Positions 25,761 to 34,884 of a stretch of DNA of 64,000 nt are shown here, piece after piece (the stretch's first letter is position 1; every line of letters starts with the position of its first letter). Position numbers and translations under genes: made by a program. The notes below the pieces were generated by a model. It did no database searches. It had not been told where the DNA came from and saw only the letters and a program-made list of their open reading frames with translations. The stretch lies in contig NZ_NFZV01000002.1 of the NCBI RefSeq assembly GCF_003399765.1, positions 208,803-272,802 on the forward strand. Reading direction: 5' to 3'. The DNA comes from Alkalilimnicola ehrlichii (GTDB lineage Bacteria > Pseudomonadota > Gammaproteobacteria > Nitrococcales > AK92).

Positions 25761-26626
25761 ACTACATTGCCGTCGGCTTCTTCGTGCTCCTGTTCGGGGC
25801 GTTAACCATCGGTGCCGCACTGTGGCTAGGCGCCGACATCGCTACTCGCGAATATCAACGCTATTCGGTGTATTTTGCCGAGTCGGTAGCGGGGCTAAAC
25901 AGAAATGCAACGGTAACCTACCGCGGCGTAGAGGTCGGCCGCGTCGCCGAAATGCGGCTCATCCCCGACCGCCCCAACACCGTACACGTGATTCTGGAAA
26001 TCGAACCCAACACGCCGCTAAGAGCGGATTCTGTCGCGGTATTACGCATGCAAGGTTTCACCGGCATTGCTCAGGTCGAAATCACCGGCGGCAGCCGTCA
26101 AGCGCCGCCACCGCGGGAACTGCCGAGCGAGCCGTATCCGGTGATCGCCAGCGGGCCGTCTCTTCTCTCTCGTATGGAAAATGCGATGACCACCAGCTTG
26201 GAAGCGCTGGACGAACTCACCGGCCAAATTTCCTTATTATTTGCGCCGGAGAATATCGACGCCGCCCAACAAACGCTAAGCAACTTAGAAGCCTTCACCC
26301 GTGTGCTGGCCGACAACCGCGACACCCTGGAGCGAAGCCTACAGCAGACCGAACGGCTGCTCGCTTCCGGCACCGATGCCAGCGAACAGCTCACCCCGAC
26401 TTTGAGAGCCGCCGAACAAGCCTTGAACGAAATCGCGCAAACGGCCGCGGTCAGTCGCAGCGGCCTCGACGACATTACCCAAGGCAGTCTGCCGCAAATG
26501 CACCGGACGCTGGAAGAAGTCTATGCGCTAGCCGATCGCCTATCGAGGCTAAGCGAAGAACTTAGCGAGCAACCCGAAATGCTGATTTTCGGCCGGCCGC
26601 AACCTGAGCCAGGCCCCGGCGAGTAA
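25745..26626 (+). CDS. MlaD/MCE-domain substrate-binding protein
   Basis: 293 residues: an N-terminal membrane anchor (YIAVGFFVLLFGALTIGAALWL) and a single MCE domain (about 38-115, with VAGLNRNATVTYRGVEVGRV, GFTGIAQVEITGG). A long helical C-terminal region of Gln/Leu/Glu pattern follows and could build a short tunnel. It is longer than E. coli MlaD (183 residues), nearer to multi-helix MCE proteins in RND-less lipid transporters. The start is the ATG at 25745 after GGAGAGC. Confidence 0.92.
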   Translation: METRINYIAVGFFVLLFGALTIGAALWLGADIATREYQRYSVYFAESVAGLNRNATVTYRGVEVGRVAEMRLIPDRPNTVHVILEIEPNTPLRADSVAVLRMQGFTGIAQVEITGGSRQAPPPRELPSEPYPVIASGPSLLSRMENAMTTSLEALDELTGQISLLFAPENIDAAQQTLSNLEAFTRVLADNRDTLERSLQQTERLLASGTDASEQLTPTLRAAEQALNEIAQTAAVSRSGLDDITQGSLPQMHRTLEEVYALADRLSRLSEELSEQPEMLIFGRPQPEPGPGE

Positions 26627-26645
26627 AACGAGAACGAGGTAAGTC

Positions 26646-27257
26646 ATGCCGAACCGCTTACTTAGCCTAGCCATCGCCGTTGCGCTACTAAGTGCATGCG
26701 CGCTTCCGCCCACCGGCGATCGCGCAGCGCCGCAACAATACCAACTTAGCCTCGATGAGTATCCAACACCGCTGGCCGAACCGTTGGCTGGCATCTTACT
26801 GATCGAGCAACCCCGAGCCGCCCCCGGTTTCGACAACCGCAACATTGCCTATCAAGTACGCGATTTCGAAATCCAGCACTACACCCGGAGCCGCTGGGCC
26901 GACACGCCGACCAGAATGCTAAACGGAGTACTAATCAATGTCTTAGAAAGTAGCGGCATAGCGGAGGTAGTGACCACACCGGCCACCAATATGCCGCCCG
27001 ATTTGCGCCTGGTGATCGACCAGCTGAGCCTGCAACAACGTTTTACCGATTCCGACACCAGCTATACGCAGCTGCGCATGCGGGTTCAACTCATCGATCC
27101 GAACGCCCAACGGGTTTTGGGATCGCAACTCATCAACGTCCGACAACCGGCTCCGAGCGCCAACGCTGCGGGAGGCGTTCGAGCCGCCAACGCTGCACTT
27201 GCCGAAGCGGTTGTCGAAATAACGCAGTTCACCGAGGCTTTATTACGAACACGCTGA
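26646..27257 (+). CDS. ABC-type transport auxiliary lipoprotein (PqiC-like)
   Basis: 203 residues with a lipoprotein signal (LSLAIAVALLSACALPP, Cys near residue 18) and the ABC_trans_aux fold: ILLIEQPRAAPGFDNRNIAY, FEIQHYTRSRWADTPTRML and LRLVIDQLSLQQRF. Such lipoproteins accompany MCE transporters and probably dock the periplasmic complex to the outer membrane. Last gene of the operon, followed by a strong hairpin. Confidence 0.9.
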   Translation: MPNRLLSLAIAVALLSACALPPTGDRAAPQQYQLSLDEYPTPLAEPLAGILLIEQPRAAPGFDNRNIAYQVRDFEIQHYTRSRWADTPTRMLNGVLINVLESSGIAEVVTTPATNMPPDLRLVIDQLSLQQRFTDSDTSYTQLRMRVQLIDPNAQRVLGSQLINVRQPAPSANAAGGVRAANAALAEAVVEITQFTEALLRTR

Positions 27258-27260
27258 ACA

Positions 27261-27287
27261 CGGAGCCCGAGCTTCGCTCAGGCTCCG
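27261..27287. terminator. Bidirectional terminator-like hairpin between the Mla operon and motB
   Basis: CGGAGCCCGAGC pairs with GCTCAGGCTCCG across a 3-nt loop with one internal mismatch, directly between the two convergent operons. T tracts are poor on both strands. Confidence 0.65.
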
Positions 27288-27293
27288 CTCGGC

Positions 27294-28148
27294 CTAAAAG
27301 CCTTCGACGGTCCGGCTCTCCCGTGTCGTGATCGCTTCTTCCGCCCGCGGATTGAGCACGATGATACTGATCCGGCGGTTGATCGGGTTAAACGGATTTT
27401 CCTTATCGAACAGCACCGTCGACGCCAAGCCGGTTACCTGCGCAACCCGCTCTTCCTTCATCCCGCCAGCGAGCATCGCACGTCGAGCGGCATGCGCGCG
27501 ATCGGAAGAAAGCTCCCAGTTCCCATAGTCTTCCCGCGGACGAGCAAACGGGGTCTTATCGGTGTGGCCGGCGATACTGATCTTATTCGGCACTTCGTTT
27601 AAGACCAACGCCAACTCTTCCAAGATACGGCGCGCATAATCGTAAGGCTCGCTGCTCCCGAGCGGGAACATCGGTCTGTTCTCGCGGTCGACAAGCTGAA
27701 TCCGCAAGCCTTCCGGAGTAATATCGAGCAATAGCTGATCCTTGAACGGCTCCAGCGCCTGACTACGATCGATGGCTTCCTCAAGCGCTTCCTGTAACGC
27801 TTCGAGACGCTCCTGCTCTAATTCCAACAAATACTCTTCCAGCTCATCGCCCGACATCGGCTCGTTCGGAATCGGCCCTAGGTCGATAACCGTGTCGGAG
27901 CCTCCCTGCAGATCGATGATGCTGCGAGACACGCCGGACTGGCCGCCCGGCGGATTAGGATTACGGAAATACTCCGCAATGCCCTCTCGCTGCGGCGCCT
28001 CCATCACGGCTACCAGCCAGAGCACCAGGAACATCGCGAACATCGCGGTCATGAAGTCGGCAAAGGCGACTTTCCAGGAGCCGCCATGGCCGCCATGAAT
28101 CGACTTCTTTACCCGCTTGATGACTATTGGTTGGCTTTTCTCATCCAT
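27294..28148 (-). CDS. motB: Flagellar motor protein MotB
   Basis: 284 residues. A basic N-terminus is followed by the single membrane helix WKVAFADFMTAMFAMFLVLWL, carrying the ion-binding Asp (about residue 32), then a plug/linker and a C-terminal OmpA-like peptidoglycan-binding domain (SIAGHTDKTPF, NWELSSDRAHAARR). The helix follows the H+-type MotB pattern (ADFMTAM) rather than the PomB pattern. It is translated after motA (24 bp gap). MotAB form the stator ring that drives flagellar rotation. Confidence 0.93.
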   Translation of the reverse strand: MDEKSQPIVIKRVKKSIHGGHGGSWKVAFADFMTAMFAMFLVLWLVAVMEAPQREGIAEYFRNPNPPGGQSGVSRSIIDLQGGSDTVIDLGPIPNEPMSGDELEEYLLELEQERLEALQEALEEAIDRSQALEPFKDQLLLDITPEGLRIQLVDRENRPMFPLGSSEPYDYARRILEELALVLNEVPNKISIAGHTDKTPFARPREDYGNWELSSDRAHAARRAMLAGGMKEERVAQVTGLASTVLFDKENPFNPINRRISIIVLNPRAEEAITTRESRTVEGF

Positions 28149-28172
28149 TGCCGGCGACCGTCCCGCTAATGC

Positions 28173-29036
28173 TTATTCGGTGTTAACACGACCTTTCACG
28201 CGATCTTCCAGTTCTTGGAAGGTCGGCCGCTCCGACTCGTACATGACCTTGCGTCCGAATTCGACCGCAAGTACCGGCTTATAGCCGTTAAGAATCGCCA
28301 GGATGACGACCTTAATCGTCTCCATAAACTTCGTCTTCTCGCGCGCTTGATGTTCGATGGCGTTGGAGAGCGGGCCGACAAAAGAGTAGCCCGCCAAAAT
28401 ACCGGTGAACGTCCCGATCAGGGCAGCGGCAACCAGCTTACCGATCTGCTCGATGGGCCCGTCGATAGCACCCATCGCGATAACGATACCGAGCAGAGCC
28501 GCGATGATGCCGAAGCCCGGCAAGGCGTCGGCGGTCCGGTTAATCGCCTGCGCGGGAAGTTCTGCCTCCTGATGGTGCGTTTCGATCTCGATATCCATCA
28601 GATTTTCAAGCTCGAAAGGGTTCATGCTCCCACCAACCATCAACCGTAGGTAGTCGCGCAGAAACTCCATCGCCGCTTCGTGTTTCATCACGTTCGGATA
28701 CTTCTGGAACAGCTCGCTGTTCTCGGGCTCGTCGACGTCTTCCTCAATGGCCAACAAGCCTTCGCGTTGCGCTTTCTGGAACAGCTCGTACAGCATGGAG
28801 AGCAGGTCCATATACAGCTCTTTATCGAACTGCGAACCTTTCATCGCCTGCGGCACCGCCGCCATGACCTGCTTGGTGACTTTCCAGGGGTTGGCAATCA
28901 GGAAACCGCCGCCAGCCGCGCCGAAGATGATCAACACCTCATACGGTTGCCACAGAATGGCCAGATTACCGCCGTGCGCGGCGTAGCCGATCAGCACCGA
29001 GGCTAGAACAATCACTGCGCCAATAATGATCATCAT
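28173..29036 (-). CDS. motA: Flagellar motor protein MotA
   Basis: 287 residues from the ATG at 29036 (MMIIIGAVIVLASVLIGY), the typical MotA opening; the upstream ATG at 29150 would add an unrelated leader. Four membrane helices are present, two near the N-terminus and two around LPGFGIIAALLGIVIAMG and LVAALIGTFTGILAGYSFVGP, with a charged cytoplasmic loop between that contacts FliG. The conserved Pro residues of the proton path are present. First gene of motAB, with a FliA-like promoter about 160 bp upstream. Confidence 0.93.
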   Translation of the reverse strand: MMIIIGAVIVLASVLIGYAAHGGNLAILWQPYEVLIIFGAAGGGFLIANPWKVTKQVMAAVPQAMKGSQFDKELYMDLLSMLYELFQKAQREGLLAIEEDVDEPENSELFQKYPNVMKHEAAMEFLRDYLRLMVGGSMNPFELENLMDIEIETHHQEAELPAQAINRTADALPGFGIIAALLGIVIAMGAIDGPIEQIGKLVAAALIGTFTGILAGYSFVGPLSNAIEHQAREKTKFMETIKVVILAILNGYKPVLAVEFGRKVMYESERPTFQELEDRVKGRVNTE

Positions 29037-29164
29037 AGCTGCATCCCCCAACTGTTGTTGGCATGGCAGCGTCCGGAAGCCAAGCGCGCCACAGGCCGAA
29101 CCCGTCGCCGCTGCGCGCTCCATGTATCCAGCATATCCACTTGATGCCACCTCGAAGTTAACTC

Positions 29165-29185
29165 GCCATCGGCAAAACCGATGGC
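29165..29185. repeat. Perfect 8-bp stem-loop in the motA leader region
   Basis: GCCATCGG and CCGATGGC flank a five-base loop, about 130 bp upstream of the motA start. There is no T tract, so it is more likely an RNA structure in the motAB leader than a terminator. Confidence 0.45.
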
Positions 29186-29195
29186 CTCAGGCTTG

Positions 29196-29222
29196 ATGTC
29201 GGCAGCACCCCTGGGATCTGAA
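29196..29222 (-). promoter_or_regulatory. Candidate FliA (sigma-28) promoter for motAB
   Basis: On the minus strand TTCAGATC, 11 nt, GCCGACAT. Compared with the FliA consensus TAAAGTTT-N11-GCCGATAA this matches about 4/8 in the -35 and 6/8 in the -10 at the exact spacing. It lies about 160 bp upstream of motA and back to back with the better site at 29262-29288. Confidence 0.4.
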
Positions 29223-29261
29223 CCCCCGATCTCAGCGTAAAGAGCCGAAGTGAGAATTGCC

Positions 29262-29288
29262 TTTAGTTCCGCGCCGAATGGCCGATAA
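29262..29288 (+). promoter_or_regulatory. FliA (sigma-28) promoter for the HDOD gene
   Basis: TTTAGTTC, 11 nt, then GCCGATAA, a perfect -10 element at the exact consensus spacing with a 5/8 match in the -35. It lies 45 bp upstream of the ATG at 29333. Confidence 0.65.
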
Positions 29289-29332
29289 TGAATATGAATA
29301 AGTCTCTATAGCGGGTTGTTAAGGTGTAAGTC

Positions 29333-30799
29333 ATGGCAAGACCGAGACGGCTACAGGATTGGGTGGACGCGCTCAGCGACTATCGCCTACCTATGCTCCC
29401 CTTTTCCGAACAAGTCTTAACGCGCCTTGCCGAAGAAAACGCCTCGCCGCGCGTCGCCGAGCTCTGCGCCATCGTCTACCGCGACCCGGCGTTAGTCCAA
29501 CATATCGTGCGGACCGCCAACTCGCTGCAGCACAAGCATTTGTCGACTCGTGTCAATAGCCTTGAACAAGCCGTCATGATGCTCGGCCTCGATCGCGTGC
29601 TGCAACTACCGCAAGAAATGCCGCGCTTGGAAGATAGCTTAGCGGAGCCTTACCGGAGCGGTTATCTCGAAGCGCTGGGCGGGGTTTATCACGCCGCCGT
29701 GCAAGCCTGGAACTGGGCCCGAGAACGTCACGACATGGTTCCGAGCGAGGTATTTACCGCCACCTTGCTGCGCCAGATCGGCGAGCTGGCCCTGTGGGCT
29801 TACGACGGCGATGTCATGCTCGAGCTCAAAGAGATACAGGCTCACCACGATGGGTATCGGGATGCCTCCGAGTATGTGCACCTTGGCTTTCCGATTTCGG
29901 AGCTATCGCTCGCGTTGGTCCAGCATTGGCGGCTGCCGACTCTGGTTATCGAGAACCTACGCCCGGAACGCGCGCTTGGGCCGCGCCCCTACAGCATTCT
30001 GTTAGCGCTACGGTTAGACAGCATTGCCCATAAAGGCTGGCACACGCAGGAAATGGAAATTGTCGTGAAAGCCTTGGCGCGTTTTCTGAAAAAGGACATC
30101 GCCGAAGTGCCGGCCTTAATTCATCAGGCGGCGCTACAAGCAGAGCGCGAGACGCATTTCCTATCTTCCCACCCTTACGCGCCCTTACTGACCGAACCGG
30201 ACACGGAGCCTGAGCAAGCCCCGCCGCCAAAGCCTAACCGTGCCTACTTCTGCCCCGCACGGCAACCGGAGCTGCTGTCCCGGGCACTGCACGAGCTAGA
30301 AAAAGGCGACTACTCAAGGATTCGGAAAGAGCTGGCTGCGAAACACGAATATCTCGCGGAGGAAGACCCCGTCATCAGCCTAGGCTTACGCGCTCTGCAC
30401 TCGGGGCTTGGTTTAGATCGAGTAGTATTCGCCAAATACAGCCACAACCGCAACGCCCTGGAGCCTTACATGCAGCGCGGTGCGGAGGACGACCCAGCCT
30501 TCCACCGCTTCCGCCTCACGCTCGGAGCCGACACCTTGGCCGGCGCCCTGATGAGCGAAGCAAAAGCGCTCTGGGTTCACGACAAGAACAAAGACAAGTA
30601 TCTCAGCATAATTCCGCGCGACGTCCACAAAGCGCTTGGGGTAGACACTTTCTTTACGGCATCGATCTATGTCGACGGCAAACCCTTCGGCCTGTTCTAT
30701 GCCGACCGTCACTTACCGGGTTGCGAACTAGATACGAAGACGTTTAACGAATTTCGGGCGATATGCGCTTTGGTAATGCGGCAGCTCAAAAGGCTATAG
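29333..30799 (+). CDS. HDOD domain protein with C-terminal GAF-like domain
   Basis: 488 residues. An HDOD domain covers about residues 10-215 (LPMLPFSEQVLTRL, IVYRDPALVQHIVRTAN, SLEQAVMMLGLDRVLQL). A helical linker and a Pro-rich hinge (about 285-300) follow, then a GAF-like domain (about 305-485) containing EKGDYSRIRKEL, GLGLDRVVFAKY and SIYVDGKPFGLFYADRH. HDOD proteins are signalling proteins with a non-catalytic HD-like fold. The FliA-type promoter immediately upstream and divergent motAB point to a motility or chemotaxis role. The stop overlaps that of the convergent PTPS-like gene by 6 bp. Confidence 0.9.
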   Translation: MARPRRLQDWVDALSDYRLPMLPFSEQVLTRLAEENASPRVAELCAIVYRDPALVQHIVRTANSLQHKHLSTRVNSLEQAVMMLGLDRVLQLPQEMPRLEDSLAEPYRSGYLEALGGVYHAAVQAWNWARERHDMVPSEVFTATLLRQIGELALWAYDGDVMLELKEIQAHHDGYRDASEYVHLGFPISELSLALVQHWRLPTLVIENLRPERALGPRPYSILLALRLDSIAHKGWHTQEMEIVVKALARFLKKDIAEVPALIHQAALQAERETHFLSSHPYAPLLTEPDTEPEQAPPPKPNRAYFCPARQPELLSRALHELEKGDYSRIRKELAAKHEYLAEEDPVISLGLRALHSGLGLDRVVFAKYSHNRNALEPYMQRGAEDDPAFHRFRLTLGADTLAGALMSEAKALWVHDKNKDKYLSIIPRDVHKALGVDTFFTASIYVDGKPFGLFYADRHLPGCELDTKTFNEFRAICALVMRQLKRL

Positions 30800-31653
30800 A
30801 GCGACGTTGTGTGCCAACGCTCCCTTCCCAACCCCTTCAAAAGCTCGAACCAGAAACCGCGCCTGCGGCTGCGCCCGCCCCAGTTCACTCGCCAAGTGGG
30901 CGGCAATGTGCTCCACCGTCGAGTCGGTGTCGATCAAATAACACCGTTTCCTGGCCAACAGCAGTTCGAACTCACCCTCGGCGGCTTGGTAGCGAAAACG
31001 CAAATAACGCTGCCCACCGTGTAATTCGTCGGCCACCACATCCTCGCGCGAGCCGATGTAGATATCGCGCCAGCGCTCGGCCCATTCCTGCTCAAGCTCG
31101 GGGGCACGCACGCCGTCTCGTTCGATCAGCAAACGCGAGCGATGGCCATGGGCAATGCGCTGGCACTGACCCTGGTGCTTTTTCAGGCCGTGACTGTAAT
31201 GGTAATACGCACCGTCAATCGCTTCCGTTCGCAAACGAATTCGAATGGAAGTCACATTGCGCGGCAACTCTTCCAACAGCGTCGATTCCAGATACCGCTC
31301 AACGCAATGCGTGTCGATCTCCACCGTTTCTAACAGACAGGCAGCACAGCTCGGCGCGTTAAACTCGCACAGATCGCCATCGGCAAACGCGAACGTCAGC
31401 GCGACTCGGTCTCCGCTAACCGATAGCTGCAAACCGGGCGCATGCATCGGCACCAACAAGGTATGATCGACCAAGCCATCGATAGCGGCTTTGACTTGTT
31501 TTTCACCAAGCCAAAATCAAACACCATGCCTTGTTCGTCGAGTTCGCCGCCCAGCTCTAAGTCAACGATCCAACTTTCTCCGACAATGCCCCGCCGAGCA
31601 TCCAGATAGGAGCAATCGATAACCGTTAGTTGATCTACAAAAAGCCGGGCCAT
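30794..31653 (-). CDS. Two-domain 6-pyruvoyltetrahydropterin synthase/QueD-like protein, frameshifted in this sequence
   Basis: Two frames (31396-31653 and 30794-31474) combine into about 286 residues: [33 protein letters not shown], then [21 protein letters not shown]. One A missing from a five-base run (31499-31503) explains the break. This is a tandem T-fold protein. The second half has the PTPS/QueD zinc and catalytic residues ([24 protein letters not shown]). The first half has lost the usual His pair (GESW in place of GH-H). Likely pterin or 7-deazaguanine-related chemistry; the substrate is not determinable. Confidence 0.8.
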
Positions 31654-31781
31654 ACGCGCTTTCCAGAATCTGTGCCGTCAAAAGTGACGCAACGATAACA
31701 GGACACCTTGAAGACCGGAAGCCTTAAAAAGATTGGCGATACAAAGGAAGGATGGCGCGCAACGATTTGCAGCGTTCGTAA

Positions 31782-32605
31782 TCAACGCCTCGCAGCGCTT
31801 CGCTGCATCGCCAAGAACACGGCCGAACCAATGCTCGTCAGCACGAATAGGAATACCGCTCCCACCACAATCGACGGACCGGATGGCAAATCCCAGGCAA
31901 ACGAACCGCTCATACCGATCGCAACCGCCAAACAACCGATACCGGCGGCGAACATCGCCATTTGCTCTGGAGTACGGGCAAACGTACGGGCCGTGGCAGC
32001 AGGAATTATAAGCAACGAGGTTACCAGCAGAATACCCACGATTTTCATCGCAATGGCGATAACCGCCGCCATCAGCAACATGAACGCAATCAAAATCAGA
32101 TTAACGCGCACACCGTCGGCTCGGGCCACATCTTCGTGGATTGTCACCATCAATAAAGGCCGCCACAGCAACAACAAGCCGGTGACGATGCCCGCACCGC
32201 CGACGAAAATCCAGATAAGATCTTGGTCCGTAACCGCTAAGATGTCGCCGAACAGATAGGACATTAAGTCCACCCGCACGGTTTCCATAAACGCTAAGGC
32301 CACTAAGCCCAAGGATAAGGAGCTGTGCGCTAAAATGCCCAGCAGCGTATCGTCCGCCAACCGCTGCCGCGCACGCAACATAATCAATATCACGGCCAGC
32401 AGGGCACAGACGGAGATCACCCCTATATTGAGATCGATCCCCAGCAAAAACCAAGAGCAACCCCAAGTAAGGCGGAATGTGCCAAGGTATCGCCAAAGTA
32501 GGCCATCCGGCGCCACACCACGAAACTACCCAGCGGACCGGCCAATAAGGCCAGCCCACACCCCGCGACAATAGCGCGGACTAGAAAGTCATCCATTATG
32601 AACAT
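31782..32605 (-). CDS. znuB: Zinc ABC transporter permease ZnuB, frameshifted in this sequence
   Basis: The N-terminal part ([48 protein letters not shown]) and the rest ([19 protein letters not shown] to the end at 31782) are in different frames. Restoring one T in the five-T run at 32446-32450 gives ALGFLLGID and a normal 270-residue ZnuB with about eight helices, including the [12 protein letters not shown] motif shared by ABC-3 permeases. It overlaps the end of znuC. Imports zinc with ZnuC and ZnuA. Confidence 0.88.
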
Positions 32606-33386
32606 TAGAACGCGGCTTCACCGGCGTCAGCACCGGCGCATGTGAGTGAGCGTGAGGGAAAACCGCCGTCGCCGGACCAAGCTCGCCGAATAAAGCCCGA
32701 TATTCGGGGTGCTCTTGCACCGAAGCGGGTTCGCCCCGGCAGCAAACGCGACCGTGGCCGAGGCAAACGACTTGGTCGGAAGCGGCCATGACGAGATGCA
32801 AATCGTGAGAAATAACCAACACGCCGAAACCATAGCGGTCACGCAAATGCTGTATCAGGCTATAGAGTGAGGTTTGGCTATTGTGGTCGAGACCCGCGGC
32901 CGGCTCATCCAGCGCCAGTACATGCGGCTTACGAGACAACGCCCGCGCCAGTAATACCCGCCGTAACTCGCCACCCGAAAGATCTTGCACCGCTTGCCGC
33001 AACAAGTGGCCGACCCCCGCATCCTCAACCGCTTGCCGTCTGGCAAAACTATCCCGACCGCCGGCGAGGCTAAGCAAACGGTCAACCGTCAACGGCAGAT
33101 TGCGGTCGACGGCAAATTGCTGAGGCACATAACCTACACGTAGCCCGGGACGAGTCAGCAGCAAACCCTGATGATAACCCTCAAGCCCGATCAAGGTGCG
33201 CAGCAACGTCGATTTCCCCGCCCCGTTCGGACCGACCAAGGTTAAAACTTCCCGTTCGGCGAGATCGACGTCGACATCGCGTAGCAATACGCGCTGCCCG
33301 CGCCGCAACGTTAGCTGTCGCCCATGCAACAGCAACCCATCGGGCGCCGGCGTGGCCCGCTTCTTCAACCGGAACATTTCGGGCAA
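32589..33386 (-). CDS. znuC: Zinc ABC transporter ATPase ZnuC
   Basis: 265 residues with Walker A ([16 protein letters not shown]), Q-loop ([11 protein letters not shown]), the signature [16 protein letters not shown], Walker B ([12 protein letters not shown]) and a switch His ([10 protein letters not shown]). The C-terminal segment carries clustered histidines (FPHAHSHAP), common in ZnuC proteins. It overlaps zur by 22 bp upstream and znuB downstream, so zur-znuC-znuB form one transcript. Confidence 0.92.
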   Translation of the reverse strand: MPEMFRLKKRATPAPDGLLLHGRQLTLRRGQRVLLRDVDVDLAEREVLTLVGPNGAGKSTLLRTLIGLEGYHQGLLLTRPGLRVGYVPQQFAVDRNLPLTVDRLLSLAGGRDSFARRQAVEDAGVGHLLRQAVQDLSGGELRRVLLARALSRKPHVLALDEPAAGLDHNSQTSLYSLIQHLRDRYGFGVLVISHDLHLVMAASDQVVCLGHGRVCCRGEPASVQEHPEYRALFGELGPATAVFPHAHSHAPVLTPVKPRSNVHNG

Positions 33387-33853
33387 ATACCACTTAACTC
33401 GATCGTTTGATGATCCATCTTAAAGCCGATCTGCTTCGTCTTACTGGCGATTAGCTCGCCGATCTCCGGATCGTTCAACTCGGCTACCGAGTTACATTTT
33501 CGGCAAATAAGGAACTGCCCCGTATGCGGGCTACTCGGATCGCCGCAGCCAATGTAGGCGTTCAGGGATTCGATACGGTGAATCAGCCCTTCTTTCAAGA
33601 GAAAGTCCAAAGCCCGATACACCGTCGGCGGCGCAGCGCCTTCGTGGTCCCGGCGCAAACTCTCTAGTAAGTCATAAGCCTTGACCGGTTCGTGATTGCC
33701 CCATACCAAACGTAGCACCTGCTCGCGTAAGCGAGTCAATCTAACGCCACGGCGAGCGCACGTCTCAGCCGCATACGCCAAGGCATCCTCAAGGCAGCGC
33801 TGATGGTCATGGCCAGCACTCTGGAACGCAGTAACGACCGTTTTGGAAACCAT
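33365..33853 (-). CDS. zur: Zinc uptake regulator Zur (Fur family)
   Basis: 162 residues from the ATG at 33853 (MVSKTVVTAFQS), which has a GGAG; a longer frame to 33925 would run through the operator. Winged-helix region (LTRLREQVLRLVWGNHEPVKAYDLLE, PPTVYRALDFLLKEGLIHRIE) followed by the dimerisation domain with two CxxC structural zinc sites (ICRKC and ICPKC) and HTGQF. Its position beside znuA, znuB and znuC and the Zur-like operator identify it as Zur rather than Fur. Expected to repress znu and itself when zinc is replete. Confidence 0.9.
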   Translation of the reverse strand: MVSKTVVTAFQSAGHDHQRCLEDALAYAAETCARRGVRLTRLREQVLRLVWGNHEPVKAYDLLESLRRDHEGAAPPTVYRALDFLLKEGLIHRIESLNAYIGCGDPSSPHTGQFLICRKCNSVAELNDPEIGELIASKTKQIGFKMDHQTIELSGICPKCSG

Positions 33854-33891
33854 AACTCTCCCAATAGGGTTAGCCCATTGCGGCTCAATTA

Positions 33892-33908
33892 ATGTAATGT
33901 TATAACAT
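33892..33908. promoter_or_regulatory. Zur box between zur and znuA
   Basis: The perfect palindrome ATGTTATAACAT (33897-33908) has the same core as gammaproteobacterial Zur boxes. It lies 44 bp before the zur start and 30 bp before the znuA start, so one dimer pair could control both directions. Confidence 0.75.
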
Positions 33909-33937
33909 CGACCCAAAAATTGCACCGAGTGTCCGCT

Positions 33938-34855
33938 ATGTATCGCTACCTTATATTCTTATTACTGCTGGTTCCAGGCCTATCGGCTTACGCTTCGGCC
34001 CCACAGGTAGTCGTCAGCATTCAACCCGTTCATTCGTTGGTAGCGGGCATTACCGACGGCGTTACCGAGCCGCGCTTGCTATTACATGGCGGTGCATCGC
34101 CGCACACCTACAACCTGCGCCCTTCCGACGCTCGCAATTTACAACAAGCCGATCTTGTCGTTTGGGTGGGGCCGGAGCTAGAAGCCTTTATGGAGCGCAC
34201 GCTGCGCGGACTAGCTCAAGATGCCCAAGTAGTAACGCTCACCCGCCAAACCGAACTCACTCTGCTGCCGACTCGCACCGGCGGCAACTGGGATGAAGAC
34301 GATCACCACCATCACGGCCACCATCATCATCACGGCAATGGCGATATCGATGCTCACCTATGGCTCGATCCACATAACGCAAAAGCGATTGTGGCTATCG
34401 TTAGCGAACGTCTGCAAGCCATCGACCCGGCCAATGCCGATACCTATCGACAAAATGCCGACGCCTTGCAGCAACGGCTTGACACGCTCGACGAGGAAAT
34501 CCAATCGACTCTAGCGCCCGTACGCGAACGCCCTTTTATCGTCTTTCACGACGCTTATCAATATCTTGAACAACGCTACGATCTAAACGCCGTTGGCTCC
34601 GTTACCGTCAGCCCGGAACAACATCCTGGCGCCCGGCGCATCACCCAGTTACGCAATCGCATTCAGTCGCTTGGAGCCGACTGTATCTTTCGGGAGCCTC
34701 AATTCGAACCCACCATGATCCAAGCCTTAATTCGGGGCACGGACGTACGCGTGGGGGTTCTGGACCCTCTCGGCGCCGACATACCGCCAGGACCGGATGC
34801 GTATTTCCTCCTGCTAAGCGCAGCGGCGCAAGCAATCACCGAATGTCTCGACTAG
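33938..34855 (+). CDS. znuA: Zinc ABC transporter periplasmic binding protein ZnuA
   Basis: About 305 residues from the ATG at 33938, which starts the signal peptide (YRYLIFLLLLVPGLSAYASA). Cluster 9 metal-binding protein: VSIQPVHSLVAGITDGV, GGASPHTYNLRPSDARNL, then the His/Asp-rich flexible loop (DEDDHHHHGHHHHHG) typical of zinc-specific members, then DAHLWLDPHNAKAIV and FHDAYQYLEQRYDL. The conserved metal ligands (His in VHSL, SPHTY, DAHLW) are present. Divergent from zur. Confidence 0.93.
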   Translation: MYRYLIFLLLLVPGLSAYASAPQVVVSIQPVHSLVAGITDGVTEPRLLLHGGASPHTYNLRPSDARNLQQADLVVWVGPELEAFMERTLRGLAQDAQVVTLTRQTELTLLPTRTGGNWDEDDHHHHGHHHHHGNGDIDAHLWLDPHNAKAIVAIVSERLQAIDPANADTYRQNADALQQRLDTLDEEIQSTLAPVRERPFIVFHDAYQYLEQRYDLNAVGSVTVSPEQHPGARRITQLRNRIQSLGADCIFREPQFEPTMIQALIRGTDVRVGVLDPLGADIPPGPDAYFLLLSAAAQAITECLD

Positions 34856-34884
34856 TAAGCCTTCATGCCTAGATTTGCCGGTTC

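Noticed and set aside
29204..29260. tRNA-like stretch on the minus strand (TTCAGATC T-loop-like and a stem with a TTT anticodon-like loop)
   Set aside because: The T stem has mismatches, position 33 is not T, and there is no D arm or acceptor stem. The same bases are better explained as a FliA-like promoter.
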